DNA from: Mycolicibacter senuensis | GTDB lineage: Bacteria; Actinomycetota; Actinomycetes; Mycobacteriales; Mycobacteriaceae | Direction of reading: 5' to 3' | NCBI RefSeq assembly: GCF_003284925.1 | Contig: NZ_QMEX01000034.1 | Location: forward strand, 1 to 34,261 | DNA length: 34,261 nucleotides | In this document: in pieces, positions 31,059-34,261 of the stretch | Numbering within the stretch: the first letter of the stretch is position 1 | Layout of the letters: every line of letters begins with the position of its first letter | Notes under the pieces: model-generated | Databases searched by the model: none | What the model was told of the DNA's origin: nothing | Seen by the model: only the letters and a program-made list of their open reading frames with translations | Made by a program: the position numbers and the translations under genes

Positions 31059-31451
31059 GTGAACGCAACCACCCTACTGCCGACCCTGGCGGCCGCCGCG
31101 CTGGCCGGACTGATCGGTGCCGCGTCATCGGCCCACGCCGACCCGCTCAATCCCCGCGATCCCGATTACTGCGGTAACAGCGCCGACATCCTGCTCTGCG
31201 CCGAGCAACAGTCGACCTACCCGAACGCGGGGGAGATGGCCTACCTCAACGCCATCCGCGGGCAGTTCCCGCCCGGCAGCGAAGCGCCGCGGCTGGCCGC
31301 CGGGCGGACCGCGTGCCTGGAGTTCCCGAAGCACCCGACCAGCCTGATCGTCGAACAGATCTCGGTCTACCTTCAGGTTCCCAAGCAGACGGCCAGCCAG
31401 GTCGTCGACGCCGCACACGCTGAAATTTGCCCGTCGGTGCAGCGAAGCTGA
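31059..31451 (+). CDS. Small exported protein, distantly DUF732-like
   Basis: 130 aa from a GTG with GAAAGG 8 nt upstream. The signal peptide (LLPTLAAAALAGLIGAASS) ends AHA before DPLNPRDPDYC. Four Cys (DYCGN, LLCAEQ, TACLEF, EICPS) allow two disulfides. AYLNAIRGQFPPG and the final VVDAAHAEICPSV resemble the first and last helices of DUF732. TAGCGT at 31025-31030 is a possible -10. The divergent neighbour is a clear DUF732 protein, so the pair may be related by duplication. Confidence 0.68.
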   Translation: MNATTLLPTLAAAALAGLIGAASSAHADPLNPRDPDYCGNSADILLCAEQQSTYPNAGEMAYLNAIRGQFPPGSEAPRLAAGRTACLEFPKHPTSLIVEQISVYLQVPKQTASQVVDAAHAEICPSVQRS

Positions 31452-31457
31452 GCTGGT

Positions 31458-33113
31458 TCACCGGGAGGCGGAGCGCAACCCGTCGCGAATCGCCGCCTGC
31501 GCCGCGACATCGCACTCGTTGTATCGCAGACACCACTGCCGCGCGATGTCGGCCTCCGGTCCACACCCGCGGGCGGCGTCGATCGCCAGCTGGGACGCCA
31601 GCCCGCCTGCGTCGTCGACGTCCCACTCGAAGCCGAAATACCCGGCGACGCTTTTGATCGACGAGGAGGTGCGCGCGAAGTACTCGGCCTCGAACCATTG
31701 ATGCAGGTCGTGGGTGAGTCCGTCGAGGACCTCGACGACGCCGGGAAACCTGCGGGTCCTCGACCGCTCGGCGTGATGCCAGTGGAAGACGGCCAGCGAT
31801 TTATCCTCGCGCGCGGCCTGCTCACGCAGTTGCCGTATGCGGGAGACGAATTCGTCGGCGAGCTGCGCTTCGCCGTGTTCGTCGAGCGGCTCGAACGACA
31901 CCACCGGGTCGTAGTGCGCGGTGGTGTCGTCCTGGCCGTCCCGGATGCGCAGACCCCACTGGTAGATCCGGGAGTCGGCGTCCCACTCGATGTCGAAGTC
32001 AACCTCAATGTCGGCGGACGGCACCGTCGGGCGTCCTGGCCGGTGTTGTTCGTAATCGATGCCGGCGCAGCTCATCCGGGCACGCCGGACGGCCTTGGCC
32101 AGCCGCTCTTCCGGCTTCTGGGTGCGCACCGATTGGATGCGGAATGCCTCGGCGTGGTGGTCCGGGTCGACCCGGGCCAACTGCGCGACGCTTAACGTCG
32201 TGCCGTCGCCGCAGTGCCGGTAGAGGTACTGCCACTCCCGGACGTTGAGGTGGCCGGTCTCGAGGGCGAACGATGCGTCGTCCTCGCCGGCCACGCTGGC
32301 GCAGTGCTCGAACCAATCACAGGAATCGCAGTCAGCGATCCGGTAGGGCCGCACCAGTTCCCGCCCAGTCGCTGCGGCGCGCGCGACGTCCAGCCGGAAG
32401 GCGAACTCATGGTCGTACCGTTGCAGAGCAGAGCGCTTCTTGCGGTGTTCGGGGCCGCTGGCGGAGTAGGTGAGGAAGGCTTCGGCATCGAGGTCGTACC
32501 AGGTGATGGCATGCTCCTGGCCGACGAGCTCGGTGAGATCGGAGCTGCCGATGATGCCGCCGAGGTTCAGGCCCGGGTGATACCCCAACTCCTGCAGCAT
32601 CCGGGTGTAGTGCGCCAGTTGCATGACGTCGTCGCGCCAGCGCGCGCCGTGATCGCTGTAACCGGGGAAGGTGCGCAGCTGATCCGGCGCCGACAGCGTC
32701 GACACCTGCACTTTGGAGGTTTTCGCGGCGCTCAGCGTGCGGTGGTTCTTGATGTCGACGGGCAGATAGCCGTTCCCGTAACGGATCAGCACATCGGGCC
32801 GCCCGACGCGGCTGTTCACCTCCGGCAGCCACGCGCCGGCGATCATATCGACACCGGCATCCATTGCCGCCCGGGTCGCCCGTTGCTGCTCGCTTCGGCC
32901 GACGTCGGCGTCGAGCACCAGCAGCGCCCCCGGATCGCGGTACTGCGACCGCAACTCATCGAAGACGGCCGCTTCGAAGGCGATGCCGGCCTCGCGCAAT
33001 GCCACCCGCTCCGGCGAGAGTGCTACCGGTTCCACGACGACGGGGGAGAACAGGTTGTGGGTGACGCGGGCACACTGCTGGGCGTGATATCCACCGAGTG
33101 TGACCGGGTCCAC
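31458..33113 (-). CDS. TM0106-type RecB-like nuclease with Fe-S staple
   Basis: 551 aa. The N-terminal PD-(D/E)XK nuclease has Glu47 (GIAFEAAVFDEL), Asp107 (GRPDVLIRYG) and Asp120-x-Lys122 (LPVDIKNHR). Cys14 (AQQCARV) plus the downstream triplet CDSCDWFEHC give the four-Cys pattern of the iron-sulfur staple seen in Cas4/AddB-like nucleases. The C-terminal half (IEVDFDIEWDAD, WHWHHAERSR-like region, RYNECDVAAQAAI) resembles an RNase H/DEDD 3'-5' exonuclease domain. This arrangement is that of the TM0106 family (Rv2119-like in mycobacteria). It probably acts in DNA repair; the exact substrate is unknown. Confidence 0.8.
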   Translation of the reverse strand: MDPVTLGGYHAQQCARVTHNLFSPVVVEPVALSPERVALREAGIAFEAAVFDELRSQYRDPGALLVLDADVGRSEQQRATRAAMDAGVDMIAGAWLPEVNSRVGRPDVLIRYGNGYLPVDIKNHRTLSAAKTSKVQVSTLSAPDQLRTFPGYSDHGARWRDDVMQLAHYTRMLQELGYHPGLNLGGIIGSSDLTELVGQEHAITWYDLDAEAFLTYSASGPEHRKKRSALQRYDHEFAFRLDVARAAATGRELVRPYRIADCDSCDWFEHCASVAGEDDASFALETGHLNVREWQYLYRHCGDGTTLSVAQLARVDPDHHAEAFRIQSVRTQKPEERLAKAVRRARMSCAGIDYEQHRPGRPTVPSADIEVDFDIEWDADSRIYQWGLRIRDGQDDTTAHYDPVVSFEPLDEHGEAQLADEFVSRIRQLREQAAREDKSLAVFHWHHAERSRTRRFPGVVEVLDGLTHDLHQWFEAEYFARTSSSIKSVAGYFGFEWDVDDAGGLASQLAIDAARGCGPEADIARQWCLRYNECDVAAQAAIRDGLRSASR

Positions 33114-33125
33114 AGCCTGTAGATC

Positions 33126-33722
33126 CTAGGGCCTCGGCCCTCTTGTGGCGGCGGCGATTTCGCCGATCAGTGCGGCGACGATCCCGAAGGCGAAGTACAG
33201 CGGAACTAGCCATGGGGCCACCCCGAACAGCGCATCGGAATCTGTGGCGTAGCGGAACTGGCCCGCCGCGGCGATCGCGATCTCGATGGCCGGGCCGCAC
33301 ACCGCGGCCAGCACACCGCACACCATGGCGGGACGATCCCCCAGGGCGCAGTAGGTGAGCACCGCGAATGCGCAGATCAGCGTCGTGATCGGCACTTGCG
33401 GTGCGGTGTGCGCGATGGCGGTCATGACGTAGCTGCCCAACACGGCGGCGACGCCGGCGACTCCCTGGCGCACCGTGACCTCGGTCCGCACCGCGGGCAG
33501 ATGTAGCCGCAGCTCCGCCAGGATCACGGTGCCGGCACCGACCATGACCGTGAACCAGATCGGGCTGCTCCACACGAACGGCACCGCACGCGACGGCGGA
33601 AGGTATTCGGTGGTTCCGGTGACCACATGGGAGTGATCACCGACCAAGCCTGCCGCCGCGCCCACCGCGAACAGCAGTAGCGCGATCCAGGGGTGCAGTT
33701 TCACCACCGCAGTATCGTCCAT
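33126..33722 (-). CDS. Insig-like six-helix membrane protein
   Basis: 198 aa from the ATG at 33722. Six hydrophobic helices. The order of motifs parallels eukaryotic Insig: SSPIWFTVMVGAGTVILAEL for the second helix, RQGVAGVAAVLGSYVMTAI for the third, and a final GQFRYATDSDALFGVAPWLV then PLYFAFGIVAALIGEIAA. The latter matches Insig's GVYQYTSPD...WLP...F.GG...GNIG segment in spacing and key residues. A mycobacterial Insig homologue (MvINS) has been crystallised and binds diacylglycerol, so a lipid-sensing role is plausible. The identification is from memory alignment; a generic six-TM protein is the alternative. Confidence 0.6.
   Translation of the reverse strand: MDDTAVVKLHPWIALLLFAVGAAAGLVGDHSHVVTGTTEYLPPSRAVPFVWSSPIWFTVMVGAGTVILAELRLHLPAVRTEVTVRQGVAGVAAVLGSYVMTAIAHTAPQVPITTLICAFAVLTYCALGDRPAMVCGVLAAVCGPAIEIAIAAAGQFRYATDSDALFGVAPWLVPLYFAFGIVAALIGEIAAATRGPRP
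33713..33718 (+). promoter_or_regulatory. Candidate -10 for a leaderless methyltransferase mRNA
   Basis: TATCGT (TANNNT) lies 7 nt before the GTG at 33726, so transcription would start at the start codon. The element is inside the first codons of the divergent Insig-like gene. Confidence 0.35.
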
Positions 33723-33725
33723 CGA

Positions 33726-34261
33726 GTGAGCGACGATGACCGGACCCGCTGGGATGCGACATACGCAGACCGGGATCTGCCGTCGCCGGATGCGCTCGGC
33801 CCGGCAGCGGTCTTCACGGCGTTCCGCCACGAGTTCCCGACCGCGGGCCATGCGGTTGACGTCGCCTGCGGGCAGGGGACCGCTGCGGTCTGGCTCGCCC
33901 GCAGGGGGCTAGCGGTGCGGGGCTTCGATGTGTCCCCGGTTGCGATCGAGCAGGCGCGTGCCCTGGCAGCAGGCAGCGGCGTCGGCGACCGCTGCCGCTT
34001 CGAGGTCGTGGACCTCGACGGTGGGCTGCCCGACGGGCCGCCGGCTGACGTGATCTACTGCGCCCGGTTCCGTGACCGCCGGCTGGACGCACCGATGCTG
34101 GAGCGCCTGACACCGGGCGGCCTGCTGGCCGTGACCGCGCTCAGCCAGGTCGGCAGCGTCGCCGGGCGGTTCCGTGCAGCGCCCGGTGAGCTCCGCGAGG
34201 CATTCGCCGGTCTCCAGGTGATCGCGGACGGCGAAGGGCAGGGGCTGGCGTGGTTGCTGGC
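33726..34261 (+). CDS. Class I SAM-dependent methyltransferase (runs off the window)
   Basis: The frame is open from the GTG at 33726 to the last base (178 codons). SAM-binding motif I is AVDVACGQGTAAVWLARRG, followed by FDVSPVAIEQARALA (acidic strand end) and FEVVDLDGGLPDGPPADVIY, which contacts the adenine. PMLERLTPGGLLAVTAL is the post-II strand-loop. The N-terminus SDDDRTRWDATYADRDLP is typical of small-molecule methyltransferases that start with a RWDxRY-type helix. Substrate unknown. The start codon is 3 bp from that of the divergent Insig-like gene. The C-terminal few residues are missing. Confidence 0.75.
   Translation, partial: MSDDDRTRWDATYADRDLPSPDALGPAAVFTAFRHEFPTAGHAVDVACGQGTAAVWLARRGLAVRGFDVSPVAIEQARALAAGSGVGDRCRFEVVDLDGGLPDGPPADVIYCARFRDRRLDAPMLERLTPGGLLAVTALSQVGSVAGRFRAAPGELREAFAGLQVIADGEGQGLAWLL

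Overview
The window is chromosomal DNA from a mycobacterium (Mycobacteriaceae). The evidence is the high G+C content and GTG starts, the block xerD end / ParA-like / scpA / scpB / rluB / cmk / der in the order known from Mycobacterium tuberculosis (Rv1701 to Rv1713 region), a Mez-type malic enzyme, an F420-type LLM oxidoreductase and several small exported DUF732-type proteins. I cannot name the species.

Layout. 1-9011: the 3' end of xerD, an FAD monooxygenase, a stub of an alpha/beta hydrolase gene, an O-methyltransferase on the minus strand, and then the tightly overlapping ParA-like-scpA-scpB-rluB-cmk-der operon (chromosome segregation and ribosome/RNA maturation) followed by a TauE/SafE permease. 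9017-10702: a patatin-like phospholipase that converges on the permease. 10864-10940: tRNA-Pro(GGG).

10913-20114: an integrated element of about 9.2 kb, bounded by a 26-bp direct repeat of the tRNA-Pro 3' end (attL 10913-10938, attR 20089-20114). The minus strand carries one long phage-like module, read right to left: tyrosine integrase, an Xis-like HTH protein, a small Cys protein, a small protein, a DUF3631 primase-type ATPase, a small protein, scaffold, HK97-type capsid, a 424-bp non-coding block with GTTTGCTGG iterons and stacked hairpins, a minor tail protein, and an unknown protein between two covarying 25-nt hairpins. The plus strand near attL carries a three-gene cargo operon ending in two terminator hairpins. 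Its last gene is a close relative of a chromosomal gene just outside attR. I find no terminase, portal, protease, tape measure, lysis gene or recognisable repressor. It therefore looks like a phage satellite or phiRv1/phiRv2-like element that brings its own replication, capsid and tail-tip genes but needs a helper for the rest. This is the most interesting part of the window.

20115-34261: an accessory stretch with two tiny minus-strand ORFs, a membrane protein with a hendecad coiled coil encoded by a 33-bp tandem repeat, a decayed Fic gene and the chromosomal homologue of the cargo gene. Then come a DUF2236 oxygenase behind a palindromic operator, a frameshifted unknown gene, TspO, an exported peptidase-like protein, malic enzyme, a frameshifted guanine-deaminase-like gene, an LLM oxidoreductase, topoisomerase IB, a divergent pair of small exported proteins, a TM0106-type RecB-like nuclease, an Insig-like six-TM protein and, running off the end, a SAM methyltransferase.

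Three genes in the right half (21.9, 24.1 and 28.6 kb) are each broken by what looks like one missing base, so base-level sequence error should be excluded before calling them pseudogenes.
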